This document shows positions 47,554 to 60,617 of a stretch of 64,000 nucleotides of DNA, in pieces. The first letter of the stretch is position 1; each line of letters opens with the position of its first letter. Position numbers and translations under genes: made by a program. The DNA lies in NCBI GenBank assembly GCA_038496445.1, contig JALMLS010000304.1, positions 310,001 through 374,000 on the forward strand. The letters run 5' to 3'. The DNA comes from Trichosphaerium sp. ATCC 40318 (lineage: Eukaryota > Discosea > Flabellinia > Trichosidae). The notes beneath the pieces are model-generated. The model was given only the letters and a program-made list of their open reading frames with translations, made no database searches and was not told the origin of the DNA.

Positions 47554-48879
47554 CTATGATTTTGTAAGCTTTTTTATGTCTACAGTATTTAAATACTTAC
47601 TCTGTGCACCATTCTTTTGAACACTTTGTCCAGCAACAACATGTGCACATTCCATGGCACGTTTCAATGATTTACCCATGCTGAGAAAGTACGCAAAACT
47701 GCCTAGAAAGCAATCACCTGCACCTACAGTATCCTTGACAACAATATCTCCTGGTGGTATTGGCACATGCATAGTCTCTTTATCGCTCACATATATACAA
47801 CCCTCCTTACCCATGGTAACAAGGACTTGAGAGGCGCCCCTAAAAAGTGTTAAACACTGTTATACGAAAGCATTTGAAGTACTTTTCGAGGAGTATTTTT
47901 GCTGCGCTTTTTCCTTCTTCTACAGTGCGCACAGGTTTGTTTGTTATTGCCTCTAGCTCTGTTTCATTTGGGCTTACAATGTCAGCCAATTCGAAGAATT
48001 TTGTGGGCACATCAGCTCTTGAAGGTGCTACGTTCAATTTAGTTCATTGAAGGATTAAAAAACGTTACTGTACCAAGGTTTAGAATACTCGTAGCACCAG
48101 CCTTCTTTGCGAGAACCAAGCAAGTCTCTGTACACTCATCTGGTATCTCGAAATTCGTGACTACAACAGATGGGTTCTAATACGCTTTAGCAACAACAGT
48201 AAAGGAAATGTGGATTGTCTACTACCTTAACTTTTGAAAAGCCTTCAGTGACATCCTCTGAGGTCAGTTTATCCTAAAAGCTCAGTTAATAATTATAGAT
48301 ATAGTGTTCATAAATCACGTGCGTTAGCGCCAGGAATCATTACAATCGTGTTTCCCCTGTTGTTTTAGCTTTAGTTAACAACACTGAAAATAGCAATTGT
48401 ACCCATTATCATCAATGTTAATCGCTGCAATTCCTGATGTCATATTCTTGGCAATTGAAACGCAATCTAAAATTGTCAATGTTAGTTGCTTCTTTTTTTC
48501 AACATTTCAATGTTGACAGTTTACCTGTAGACATGCCAATGTCTGAAAAGTTTTTTAGCATTGACTTTCCAAAATCATCATCACCAACTTTACCAATAAA
48601 CGTCTTACAAAGCGTGATAAGTAATAAATGCGGCCAGCAATGTACGCACGTACAACATTTCCACCCAATTTCGCTGCAGCAACCGCTACATTCGCTCCTT
48701 TACCTCCAAACGCCTAAACTTGCGTTGAGAATTATTCTAAGTTTGTTTTCTGTCTAAGTATAACGCACCTTCTCAAAGCATTTACCTCGCACTGTCTCAC
48801 CTTCTGCAGGTAGTTTTGCACTGTATGAGTTTAAATCTAGATTATATGACCCAACAACAACGACAGAAGCTGTTGCCAT
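47554..48879 (-). CDS. RBKS: Ribokinase (PfkB family)
   Basis: Phosphorylates D-ribose at O5 for entry into the pentose phosphate pathway. Begins MATASVVVVGSYNLDLNSY and has the substrate-binding glycine motif AFGGKGANVAVAAAKLGG after the first intron. Further exons read FIGKVGDDDFGKSML, MTSGIAAINIDDNG, PSVVVTNFEIPDECTETCL, DIVSPNETELEAITN and VLVTMGKEGCIYVS. The catalytic PfkB signature DTVGAGDCFLGSFAYFLS with its Asp is intact. Ends NTVDIKKLTKS. Cytosolic; no targeting signal is seen. About 9 short introns. Confidence 0.95.
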
Positions 48880-49395
48880 TATGTGTATTGTTGTTTAGGG
48901 CTTCAAACTTTTCTATTGTGAGCTTAACGGAGAGTTTAAGTAAAGCATTGCCAACCGACAGCATGCAATCATTAGAACATCCTCCACTCAGTCGCTACCT
49001 TAGCGGGTACATAGGAACACATTAATCGCGATATTCACCTAATAATACAGCTCTGTCGTTATTTTCATTGGGATAATTGTACCAGCCATTTACGTTATAA
49101 GTACGGCGTAGGACATATAGAAACAAAGCTTACCAACACGTTTTTTTTTATTTCTTCTTCACTGTTAGTTTACACTGCCATAGTACATACAAAGATCATT
49201 AATTGTAGTGTGTTAATGCCCACGTGGTGTAGAAAATGTTGCGGCAAGACGGAATCCAGATGGTAGAATAACTGACGTCAGCTAGTGAGAAAAGTAAAAA
49301 CCAAGGAGTAACAAGCAAAAACAAAGATTACATCAAAAGAAACCACGTGGTTTGGTTTTTACATAAACAATTCTTTATTTTTATCTTGTTTGGGT
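48880..49395. other. Intergenic region
   Basis: 516 bp between THOC3 (end) and ribokinase (start), both on the minus strand. Two CACGTG palindromes occur (near 49222 and 49344, the latter within AACCACGTGGTT). No gene is evident. Confidence 0.4.
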
Positions 49396-50891
49396 TTACT
49401 TGTCTCTTATTTCAGGAAAAACACGCATGTTAAGAGCAGTCAAGCCCCTATGTAAAGTAAGACATCAAATATAAAGTAACAAAGTGAGTGCCAACGCAGC
49501 ACGTACCGTCTATCCCTCTGGTCACCAGCATACGCTAAAATATTCCTCTTTGGATGCCATGCAACCACATTTTGACCTTCCTGTCCTTCATCCTCCGAGT
49601 TCTTCGTTGAGAAAGAGTCAACCAAAGCGCCAGTATCAACGTGATGCTAAACAAAAGGTAAACAGGCTACAACTACATGGATTGTTTGGTAGGTTTCATA
49701 GGGTCTGTGCTTTCAATAAGTCTGTAGGCTTGTAGAACGTACAATGTAAATATTGTGATCATCTGGAGCACAAGCTATCATCTCTGCGTCATGATTAAAA
49801 GAAAGACTGCGTACAGGCATACTATGTAAAAATCTAATTAGCCAACTTATTGCTTCAACAAAAAAACCAAAAGGACAATAGATAGATCCGTACTCTGAGC
49901 ACTCAATAGTACGCAAACAAATATATTCTTCAAAATCCCAAATACCAACTAACGAATCAGCACTTCCAGTTGCATAGTATCTAACAATACATTAAAATCA
50001 AGTGACAACTGAGGGATGTCTTCAAACAATACCCTTTCTTTGGAGCTCTTTCAAAACAATAAATAGAGCTCGTATGTGCTTTTACTGTGTAAAGATTTTC
50101 TCTACAATTGGGGTATCTTAAAACTTCGATATCTCCTGATCCAGTACTCAAATATATTATATCATCAGCATCCCATTTAATATCATTAATCTAGTGCGAA
50201 GGTGGCATTAAAAATGAGTGTTTTTTGATTTTGTAGTTTTCTTGTCAGTTGTTAATGACGTACAATGATCTGGAAGTTGACAGTTCTAATATGCTTCCCT
50301 TTACGCATATCAAACCAGTGTAGTTTGTCCTCTTTTGTACCAACTGTCAAAATATTGGCGTCTAGACTCCAACCCATGTTTAGGTTCTCACCGCCACCAG
50401 TACGCGTAGAGAATACTGGTTTGTTGGGAGCTAATTGTATTAGGTTAATTACAAACGGGTAACATGTCATTAATGACAAACGTACTCCTTCTGTCCCACA
50501 CCTTTATTGTTTTGTCTTTTGCGCACGAAGCAAGTATGTTTGAATCTTTTGGGCTCCATTTAACAGCGCTTACTTCCTCCTCATGAGCAGTGTGGCCAAG
50601 CTCTTGTTCTTTGCCCTGTATTTTCAGTTACATAACGTTGTAGTGAAATAACGTGCCCTTTTGTCTTCTGGGTTACTCCACAAGCGTATGGAGGCGTCTT
50701 TTGAACCTGTAGCTAATACTTCGCCTGTTGGATCCCATTGCATGCATGTAATCTGTCAATCATTATTACTATAGCGCTTTTGAGGTACATACGCGTTTCT
50801 TGTGAGCGTAATAGTCGTGAGTTTTGCCTTGTTGACATAATTTGGCGTAGCGCTTTGCCTCAACGTTGGGGTAGATTCCTAGGTAGTCCAT
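49396..50891 (-). CDS. THOC3: THO complex subunit 3 (THOC3/TEX1), WD40 protein
   Basis: WD40 propeller subunit of THO/TREX, which couples transcription to mRNA export. Begins MDYLGIYPNVEAKRYAKLC. Propeller blades visible in order: ITCMQWDPTGEVLATGSKD with IRLWS; VSAVKWSPKDSNILASCAKD with TIKVWDRR; GENLNMGWSLDANILTVG; INDIKWDADDIIYLSTGSGD; YYATGSADSLVGIWDFEEY; VRSLSFNHDAEMIACAPDD; and VVAWHPKRNILAYAGDQRD. The ENLNMGW and VAWHPKRN segments match animal THOC3 closely. The last exon gives GLTALNMRVFPEIRDK. Together with UPF2 and FAM32A it makes this end of the window rich in mRNA-processing genes. Confidence 0.92.
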
Positions 50892-50914
50892 ATGCTTTTG
50901 CTACGCCGATTACT
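50892..50914. promoter_or_regulatory. 23-bp gap between divergent start codons
   Basis: The ATG of THOC3 (minus) and the ATG of the sterol oxidase gene (plus) are separated by only 23 bp. The two 5' UTRs therefore overlap each other's coding sequence, and promoter elements must lie within the first exons, unless one of the genes really starts further in. Confidence 0.45.
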
Positions 50915-52263
50915 ATGAGTTACAAAACAGATCGAGTAGTCAACCGTCGGTCGCTACAAAAATTCAAAAAACAGAATTTAAACCGACAAATGATAGAAGC
51001 CGCCTATTTATCGCTTGTTGAACAATGGCCATATTCAGAAGAGCTATTTTTTGCCTTCGTTATGTTTGGCGGTCATGAACTTATGTATTGGTCGTTTAAT
51101 ATATTCCTGTACGCCATATTATATCGTAAAGAACTCACCTAGTACAGTTTCATGTGTTATCACTTTAATTGGTTTGAGGCTTATAGAATTCAAGGATCAA
51201 AATGGCCTAGGTACTCACAAAAGCCCTAAATACGCTGACAACACCTTTAGCTGGAAAGTAATACGAGCAACTGCTATAGACATCGTAATCTCTCGTATTA
51301 TCTTCGTACCGGTCTTTTACATACTAGTATCCTACTACTAACGAACGACAGCTCTTTTTATATTTTCACAGTACTTTTTCCTTAACCGCTCGTATGCTCC
51401 GTATTACATCATGATGGGCACCAAAATGACAGATCCTCCACCTTCATTGTACGTAGGCAATCATCATCTCTTTTCTTACGTTCACAGAGTGCGGATTGGA
51501 CGAGATTTGTTGATCAGCGTGGCAGTTAACGACACTATGTTTTATTGGGTTCATCGATTTTTACATTGTCATCCAGTCATTTATAAAGCCATCCATAAAC
51601 AACATCACTCCTACACAGCACCTATAGGGATATCATGTACGACCTTAAAAGACATAACGACGTTTCTTTATTTCAACCCACGTGCACAAAGTCAGATGAA
51701 CCAAGAAGTGCGTTCTCTGTCTTTGTGCGCTCACAATGGGATTGTATTAATGCTTGGGAATGAAAGAAGAATATCTAACGTTGATTTATAGGCGAATACG
51801 CTCACCCATTCGAGGCCGCTTTTGCTAACTTCATACCTGCCTTCTTGGGTAATTTTTTTGTTGTTTGAAAAAAAAAAAAAAAGCAAGTCTTTAACATCGT
51901 TAGGTTTACTTCTATGTGGTTCTCATCCAGTAACTTGCTTCATCTGGGTTCTTTTAAGGTAATTTTAAGCGAATGATACACTTCTACGGTCCTAATGATT
52001 GCGTAGAATGTACGAGACAATTGATGCTCATTCTGGTTATGAGTTTCCTGTGACGCTGTTAAACTGGATACCTGGTATTAATGGTCCTGCCAGACACGAT
52101 TATCATCACTCTCACAATAAGGTAAGTGTCATTTGATAATTATTTTATTTCTGCTTATCCTAAGCGTCAAAAGGGAAATTACGGCGCTTTGACCATGTTT
52201 TGGGATTACGTATGTGGTACTGATTGTTGGTACAACAATTGGAAACAAAAGAAAGAAGCCTAA
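50915..52263 (+). CDS. ERG25: Sterol desaturase/oxidase family protein (C4-methylsterol oxidase-like)
   Basis: Membrane di-iron enzyme; relatives (ERG25/MSMO1, FAXDC2) oxidise C4 methyl groups in sterol synthesis in the ER. Starts MSYKTDRVVNRRSL. TM-like segments include LFFAFVMFGGHELMYWSF and VISRIIFVPVFYILVSYY. The three histidine clusters that bind iron are present: HRFLH, HKQHH and HDYHH. EYAHPFEAAFANFIPAF and ETIDAHSGYEFPVTLLNW match MSMO1-type enzymes, and the protein ends FWDYVCGTDCWYNNW with a Lys-rich tail, KQKKEA (a possible ER-retrieval signal). About 7 short introns. An AATAAA is near 52303. Precise substrate cannot be set from sequence; FAXDC2-like function is the main alternative. 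Confidence 0.9.
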
Positions 52264-52384
52264 AGTCACAATACACATGCGAATTTTCGCAAAATGTAAA
52301 TAATAATAAAGTGTCATGAATTCGTATAGGAACTATGTGCCGTGCGTAGTGAGCTTCGTTGGGAAACAGGGACGAAGTATCACG

Positions 52385-52579
52385 TCATTTCGAAATGAAC
52401 TTAGCAAGTTCGTGATGAAAGTATTCCGTTTTTGCACGTTCCCTTACTAAGAAGTCTACGAGTTGATTGGTAGTGTTGGCGAAGTCTACAGCGATATTTG
52501 GAACACTTGACGACTTGTCAAAACATTTCACGAGTTTCCTGTTTATTTTGATAAAAAAAGCGACAAACCCAATTAACAT
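52385..52579 (-). CDS. Possible small single-TM protein, antisense to the LYS1 upstream region
   Basis: An intronless ATG-to-stop frame of 64 residues. It begins with a hydrophobic segment MLIGFVAFFIKI followed by basic residues (NRKLVKCFDK), then an amphipathic stretch (FANTTNQLVDFLVRERAK) and ends HHELAKFISK. The composition looks coding rather than random. However, its ATG is only 8 bp from the LYS1 ATG on the other strand, and no minus-strand poly(A) signal lies just after it. It could be a small inner-membrane type protein or chance. Confidence 0.33.
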   Translation of the reverse strand: MLIGFVAFFIKINRKLVKCFDKSSSVPNIAVDFANTTNQLVDFLVRERAKTEYFHHELAKFISK

Positions 52580-52587
52580 TAATAACA

Positions 52588-54032
<1,445 letters not shown>

Positions 54033-54731
54033 AAAATAAGGAGGTGTTACCACTCAAATAAAAGTGTTTAAGAACGAACAATTGATTGGGTTATTACGAG
54101 AAGAGAAGGCACCAAGTGGTGAATTAGCACCAAGAGACAAAAATTACGCTATGTGTGCACTCATAGCTGCAAAAGAAAAAAAAATATAGGCCATGCACGT
54201 GGTTTGGAATATATTTATTTTGGAATTATGTTTTACAAGTTGCAGTGTTATTGTTAGAAGAGTTTTTTATTTCAGGAAGCATGCAAAAAACTCTCATGCT
54301 TGTTTGACTCAAAATACATTAAACAATTGTTTTGTTTCTAAACCACTCCTTGTGTTGGACTTTGTCCACGAGCACTTTGTTTCATTCTGTCCTTTTGGAT
54401 ACTTTATCAAGTAATTGCTAATGTATATGCAAGTTGAAACTACTTTTTACATCATGCTTGTTTATACGAAATCACGTGCTTTTCTACAACGCCTGCTATC
54501 ATCAAAATTGCTGGCTGGGGTTATGGAATGCTTGAGTACGAAGTGAGTCAGTCGTAAAAGAGTTACTAATTAACTTGTTATTGTTATCAAGATATAAACA
54601 TTATATTATTGGTGTCTTTGTTTTGTTTTTCCTTTTTTTAATTTACATCACGCATTCTGTACAAACAGCTGAAAAAAAAATAGAACCATTCCCTTTTCTT
54701 TTTTGGTTTTTTTTTTTCCAAAGTTTTTTTT
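54033..54731. other. Intergenic interval with coding-like fragments
   Basis: About 700 bp between convergent LYS1 and the PH-RhoGAP gene. A plus-strand frame at 54040-54188 reads GGVTTQIKVFKNEQLIGLLR, then EEKAPSGELAPRDKNYAM, and stops after KEKKI. Another open stretch lies at 54454-54546. Neither has a start or partner exon I can defend. These may be parts of a decayed gene. Confidence 0.3.
54057..54062 (+). terminator. Poly(A) signal of LYS1
   Basis: A canonical AATAAA starts 24 bases past the LYS1 stop codon, giving a very short 3' UTR if used. Confidence 0.5.
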
Positions 54732-57700
54732 TTAGCTATCATCCTCATCATCATTATTATCATCGTCATCATCATTGTCGTCATTGTTATCAGTTTTATC
54801 GCCAAATATTAAGTCATACTTGCACATAAGCACTTCAACAACAGTTATAGCATTAGTAGAATCTTCAACTAATGCCATAGGATCATTACTAATCTCTGAT
54901 CCTTCAGGTCGATATAAAATATTTGGTGCTAAAACACGACTCAAATTCTCTTCATTCATTTTTGTTATCTCAGCATTCTTCGCTACACGTCTAATAAAAA
55001 GTTAATTTAAGAACAGACTTAATAGCAATAAAGACCATAGAGTAAGCAGTATCAAATGTTCGATATAGACAGAGCAAGATGGGGTTTTTTTGGTTTTTTT
55101 TGCTTGTGAAAATGTATAGATGGATTGATTTTCATTGTTAGTAACTTTGACGTACACACAAAACGCCAAGAGTACTTTCGATAATGCAATGTTTGCTTTA
55201 GGTAAAGTTTGAAGTTGTTCTGAGAACTTTGAAAGCTTATCTTCGGGTTCACTACAACAAACAATATTAGGTGGATACTACGAGTAAAAATAAAAAAAGG
55301 TTTTTTGTGTATTTTGTGTATCGTTCAGTATTGAGTTGATGGATTATGTTAAAATAAACGTACCATTCAAGCTTTGATATTTCTACCCAAGGATCAATAG
55401 GTCCAAGTAGTGGTTTAGGGAGAGCTCGAAGATACTGCTTTAAAAGTGCAGCAACAGTGTGAACTTTTTGATCAGTAAATTCAATTGGTTTGCCTTTTGG
55501 AAAGTTTTAGTTTTAGCCGCGTGTTACGCTATTATGCGTTTGTAGTTACCTTCATTAAAATCACAACGCATCTTTGTGACTTGTTTTCGGTCTCCAGCAA
55601 GTCGAAACAAACCAACACAGTTAAGTCCTTTTGAAATAAAGTTAAACAAAAAATAATCAAAAAAGTCACTTTTTGCGAAGAAAGACTGTTTTTCGTGTGC
55701 TGCATACCATGCTCATCCAAGTGCTCTATGACTTTATCTACAATAAGTGGGACTTCCCTTTGTTCTTCTTGAAGAAGATCTTCTAAATCATGACCAAATA
55801 TCTTGCCATTCAAGTTAGTATCCTTCTCACCGTTCAAGTACGGTTTGAACTTTGTTTCTGGTTTTGTTGGAGTTGACTTTATATCCAAGTCATCAGTACC
55901 ACTACTTGATAACGGGCTACTGGGAACAGAAGAAGGTTCTATAGTAGATAATACATGAGCAAACAGGAAAAAAAAAGACAACGAACAGAGCAAAAAAAAA
56001 ACAAAGACTGCCTTCAGTGAAACAAAAAAAAAACTCAAAACAAGAACACGTGATAAATTAACGCACTTTTTCGTCCTCTCATCAAGCTAGCCAAAGAAAA
56101 CTTCTTTGTTTTTCCACTTGATGGCGAATCTACTTCATGATAATGATGATGTTTTTCTACTCTATGCTTCTGTTTACTACGTCCAATAGATCCAAACTTA
56201 AGATTTCTAAGTCGAAGAGTAGACCTTTTTGTCTTTCTCAAAGAAGCATGTGTAATAGGTCTCTCCTCAATAATAATATCCTGGGCATCAGTATCTGTAT
56301 GTTTATCCCTACAACAGTATTAACTCTCGTTAAAACGAAACAAAATCGAGCTGGATAGCTGTAAACGCACATTCTAGGAGAATTTGCCACAGGTCGTATT
56401 TTTACGGATTTTTTATCGGAACTATCCGTTCGTGTAGACCCAGATGAGTGTGATTTATTTTGCCGTACTAAATCCTCTGAATGTCTTAAAGGTATTGTAG
56501 GTTCTGATAATGGATCATCTGGAGTATCATAAAATTGTTTTGCAGAACCTTCACCTTTTCCTTGCGGAGCACGTTTTTTCTTAGTTGGTTTTCTCTTTTT
56601 TGTGTTTGTCAAACCAAAGTTTCCTGTTGTTTTACTACGATCACGAAGGTATTTTCTTGGTCTATCAGGATCAGAGCTAAGTTCAGTACCATTGCCATCA
56701 AGATCAAGAGCAAGCTCTGCAGTTAAACCGCCCTAAAAGACACAACAAATAAGTTTACACCAAAACTGTTAAAACCTTTGACTACTAACCCGTCCACTTG
56801 TAGTTTCAGACAATTCAGCTAATCCATCAGCGCTTGCTAACTCTCCTGCCATAGCAATAACGCCACACTGAATTTATAATGTCAGAAAGCAAAAAACAAT
56901 TGAGTCAAGGCGCTCAAGAAGAAAGTAAAAACATACGCCTGCTGTTGGTTCTTCAGTAGATTTGAGTTCTTCTGTAGTACCCGATATAGTATCTGAAGGA
57001 GGTGAATCATGCTTAGGCTCTGTTCTATTAATCTTAGGGACGTTTATATGAACTCTAAACCAAATTATTAGCCAACCACTTGGCAGTTTGTACAAAAACA
57101 AAAAATCGATTTTTTTATGAGTTGTAATTCTTACCCAGACTGTGGTCTTTTAGGAGCTGGCTCGCCTTCTGTAGTCTCGCTTTCTGTAGTAATTGTCTCC
57201 AATTGTGGAACTCTTTAAACAAAATTTGAGTATGTACAAGTCTTAATCTTCTTTAGAATTACGACTTACGGTCGATTAGAGCTTGGGCCGTGGTTTTCAA
57301 GTGAAGCAGAACGAGATGGTGATATATCTAGTTACATCTGTTAAATGGAAAAAAAAATCCAAAAAAAAAAAAAACAAAAACAAACCGCTGTTTGGATCGT
57401 ACACATTGAGTGGGAGGGTTGTGGCTCATCTTCAGGTGGTCTCTTTGCCACAAGTTTTAATCGTTGTTTAGGCATTTGTTCAAGAGGTGGTAATCCGTCG
57501 TTTTCTCGTGTATTACTACTACTGCTCTTGTCGTTCTTATCTTCCCTTGGTATGTGATCTAAAGGAGGTAACTGAATTGTCTTTGATCTCCCTCTAGATT
57601 CTTCAGAGCCAGGCCTCTTTCTTGTGATAGTAGGAGAAGTCTTTGTGCTAGAAGCATTGCTATCAATAGTACGACGAGGAGTAATAGATCCTGATTTTGT

Positions 57701-60275
57701 CCTTTTTAATGTAGGTCTAGGCGATTTTGAACGTCTTCTAGGCTCCATAAAAGTTGTATTACGTCTAGGAGACCTTGAACGTGATCTCTGAACTGTAGGC
57801 GCATGTAAATCTGTTGAATGCCTTGACCTTGATCTGCTATGAGCATGAACTCTATTGCTTGTAACACTATCCGTAGAATGACGCGCAGAACTAGACCTAC
57901 TCCTTGAGAGGCTTCGCAATACATCCCCAGTAATTTTAGGTTCACTTGAATGACGAGGAGACTTTAATCTGCTATGTCGTTGAGGAGATTTCGATCGTTT
58001 CTTGCGTGAAGATCTCTCCACTGGTGAACTTGAACGTAGCTTTGATCCATTTGCAATTTTTCTTTTTCGAGGAGAAGAAGATCTACTATTTGATGACCTT
58101 GTTACAGGAGAACTAGAGCGTAGGTTTCTACCAGCTTCCTTCTTTGTTGTCTCTAGTGGCTTACTTGATGCAATTACTTCATCAAGAGATGAAATAGCAT
58201 GTTGCATAGATGCTTTACCTCTTGCTGATAGCTTTGACTTCTCGTAAGGTCTCTCAGATGAAGCTCTTGATCCTCTTACCGGAGAACTCGATCTTAATGG
58301 TCTTGAAGGTATAGGTGTAGGTGGATGAACGAGTGGAGATGATTTCTGAGTATTAATGTATGCCTTGGCTGTTTCTTGCCATCTTGATATTTGTTTTTCA
58401 GTAGCCGATTTTGGTGATGTGGTATTATTTCTTATAGCAGTTAATAATCCTAATCTCTTCATTTCAGCTTCTTCTAATGCGTCAAACCGATGTCTTTGAT
58501 CATCTTTTTTTTCGATTTCATTTTCGTGACCATTACGTACACCACGTGGTGTTTTTGGAGAGTTTATGGTGTCTTTAGGTGCGCTCTCAACTGATACATC
58601 ATCACCATCGAATATAAGGTCTAAATTATCAGTAAATAAAGAGATAAACAGAAACAAAAAAAAAACCTTCAAAAAAAAAAAAAAAGAAAGAACTTTGTGA
58701 CTTTCTAAAATTATTCACTTGTAACAAAACGCGATCGGCTTATCTTTAAAATGTTCTATTTTCACGTACTCTCAGTACAAAAAGGCCTAAATCTTTTTTT
58801 TCACAATGTACAAAAAAAGCGTTTCAGAAAAAAACAAAAAATTTACAGTACAATTTTTTTGTAGTTTACAAGTTTTATAATTGGACTAGTACTCCACTAC
58901 TAAGCGTAGAAAAAAAAAAAAATAGAAAGTTGTCTTACCATCAGGTACAAACATAATCTTGCTCGTAGGTAAACTACCCAAAGTCTGTTTTAGACTCAAA
59001 GGGTCTCCCTATCGAATAAAAAATAAGCTAACGTAAATACAACCCACATGGGTGTTTTTATAAAGTATATATGGGATGGTACTTGCATCGTAAGTAGCTG
59101 CTTTATACTCGATAATACCAAGAGCTCGAGATTTTGATAAGGCTCCTAAAACACTCGATAGTTTCTTTGTTCCTCTGCATTGTATACAATACTTTCTAGG
59201 GGATTCTTCTGGTTTAAACACGTATACTTCTAAAGCAATTTTGACTGCTTCATCTTTTTTTGGCGTCAACGTAGGAGACAGAGGAGGCGTCTGTTGTTGC
59301 TGTCGATTGGTGCCATCTGTAAAAAAAATTAAAAATAAATAAAAACAAATAGCGACATAGAAAGAAACATGAAGTGGTGGAGTATTAAAAAAAAATACAA
59401 AGGAGCTATAGGGTTTATACGTGGAGCCAAAATAAATACAAACAAAACAAAAAAAAAAAACTAAACACAAATTATATCCCTTCATTGAGAAGGAATAAAA
59501 CAATTTATGGTTAGTAAAATACGCTACGTTCTGAGCATTCATAACGTTTGGTAAATTTTGAAGTGTAAAAAAAAAGGCTCAAAATTTAGACATTTGAGCT
59601 CTACACGCGTTTGCTATACCACTCTTGCGTCTTTGTTGCTTAGTCCAGGGCTGGTCTTGAAGCATTTTGGAGTAGTCAGCACTGACACTTCTTTCATTAG
59701 GCCTTTCACGGCTTATATTCGAATTGATGGCTCCCGCGTGTTGCAGTTTTAATTTAAACGCCATTCCCTGGCAGCGAAATTGACTGGGGTTTTTTTTCAG
59801 CCAGATGTCAAATTGTATTCAACAAAAACAAAACCCAGATGACAAAAAAACGAAGCTATCCACCTCACAGGAAGGCAAAAAAAAGATCAAATGCGCACCA
59901 TCTGTTATAGCTATTAATCTCCTCTTGATACCATCAACCCAGTACGTTTGTTCATCTTTAGAAGGAGCTGAAAGAGTGACAGTTTGTGTGGTTGTCATTA
60001 TTGAAAGGTTAAATCCGGCATCAGGATCCTCTTCTCCGCCCTACACCATTATCAGTACGTTATATTGTTAAATCCTTAATTTCTTTTTTTAATCCTACCT
60101 TGACGCCCGTCATGGACAAAAAGTCAAAAAAGCCCTTCTCGTAGCGTTCTGATATACCTGCGTATAAGCACAGACCTCCATGTTTTTCTACAATGAATCT
60201 ATCACACCACTTGCTGATCTGGCCGAATTGGCTTTTGAACTTTAACCAGCCGCGTAAAGGCTGAAGATCGGCCAT
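54732..60275 (-). CDS. PH-domain RhoGAP with long Ser/Arg-rich middle region
   Basis: Inactivates Rho-family GTPases. The start MADLQPLRGWLKFKSQFG opens a PH domain (KWCDRFIVEKHGGLCLYAG; TVTLSAPSKDEQTYWVDGI). Several exons later comes a long exon (about 57.35-58.67 kb) very rich in Ser, Arg and Pro, with repeats such as RSSSPVRGSRAS, LRSSSPVERSSRKK and SRSRSRHSTDLHAPT, like SR splicing factors. A further acidic/basic linker leads to the RhoGAP domain near the C-terminus: IFGHDLEDLLQ, VPLIVDKVIEHLDEHG, GLFRLAG with the arginine finger, VHTVAALLKQYLRALPKPLL, and MNEENLSRVLAPNILY. It ends in an Asp/Asn-rich run. Many introns, some up to about 270 nt. Joins near 59.75-59.85 kb are uncertain. Divergent from the second RasGEF, 342 bp apart. 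Confidence 0.87.
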
Positions 60276-60617
60276 TTAGACGCCTTTGTGTTTGTTACAA
60301 CGTATTATTGTATCAATAACGCTACCTTCGCTCGCAAGTGCTACTGAGAGTGCGTATTATATGTTTACGTGCTTTTTGGCGACACAAACTCTATTGTTCT
60401 GGGCGTATCAACCACATCCTAAAGGTAAGTTAGGAGTCACAAGTACTGGTAGTTTTGTGTTCATTTGTAGCTTTTTTCAAAAAGTTGGTTGCAAAAACGA
60501 GTTGGTAATACCAAATGCTATGCTAGGTTGTTTAGATGCATACCATATCGGGAGGGACGAGCTACAAACAATCTAAAGATAAACGAACTTAAGTAGCGCT
60601 TTTTTGTTTCGTTTGAC
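60276..60617. promoter_or_regulatory. Divergent promoter region (PH-RhoGAP / RasGEF 2)
   Basis: 342 bp between the two start codons. A 96-codon plus-strand frame crosses most of it, but it has no family match and contains splice-like GTAAGT. It probably drives both genes. Confidence 0.4.

Noticed and set aside
60286-60576. 96-codon plus-strand frame between PH-RhoGAP and RasGEF 2
   Set aside because: No homology, lies in a divergent promoter and contains a splice-like site; more likely UTR or chance.
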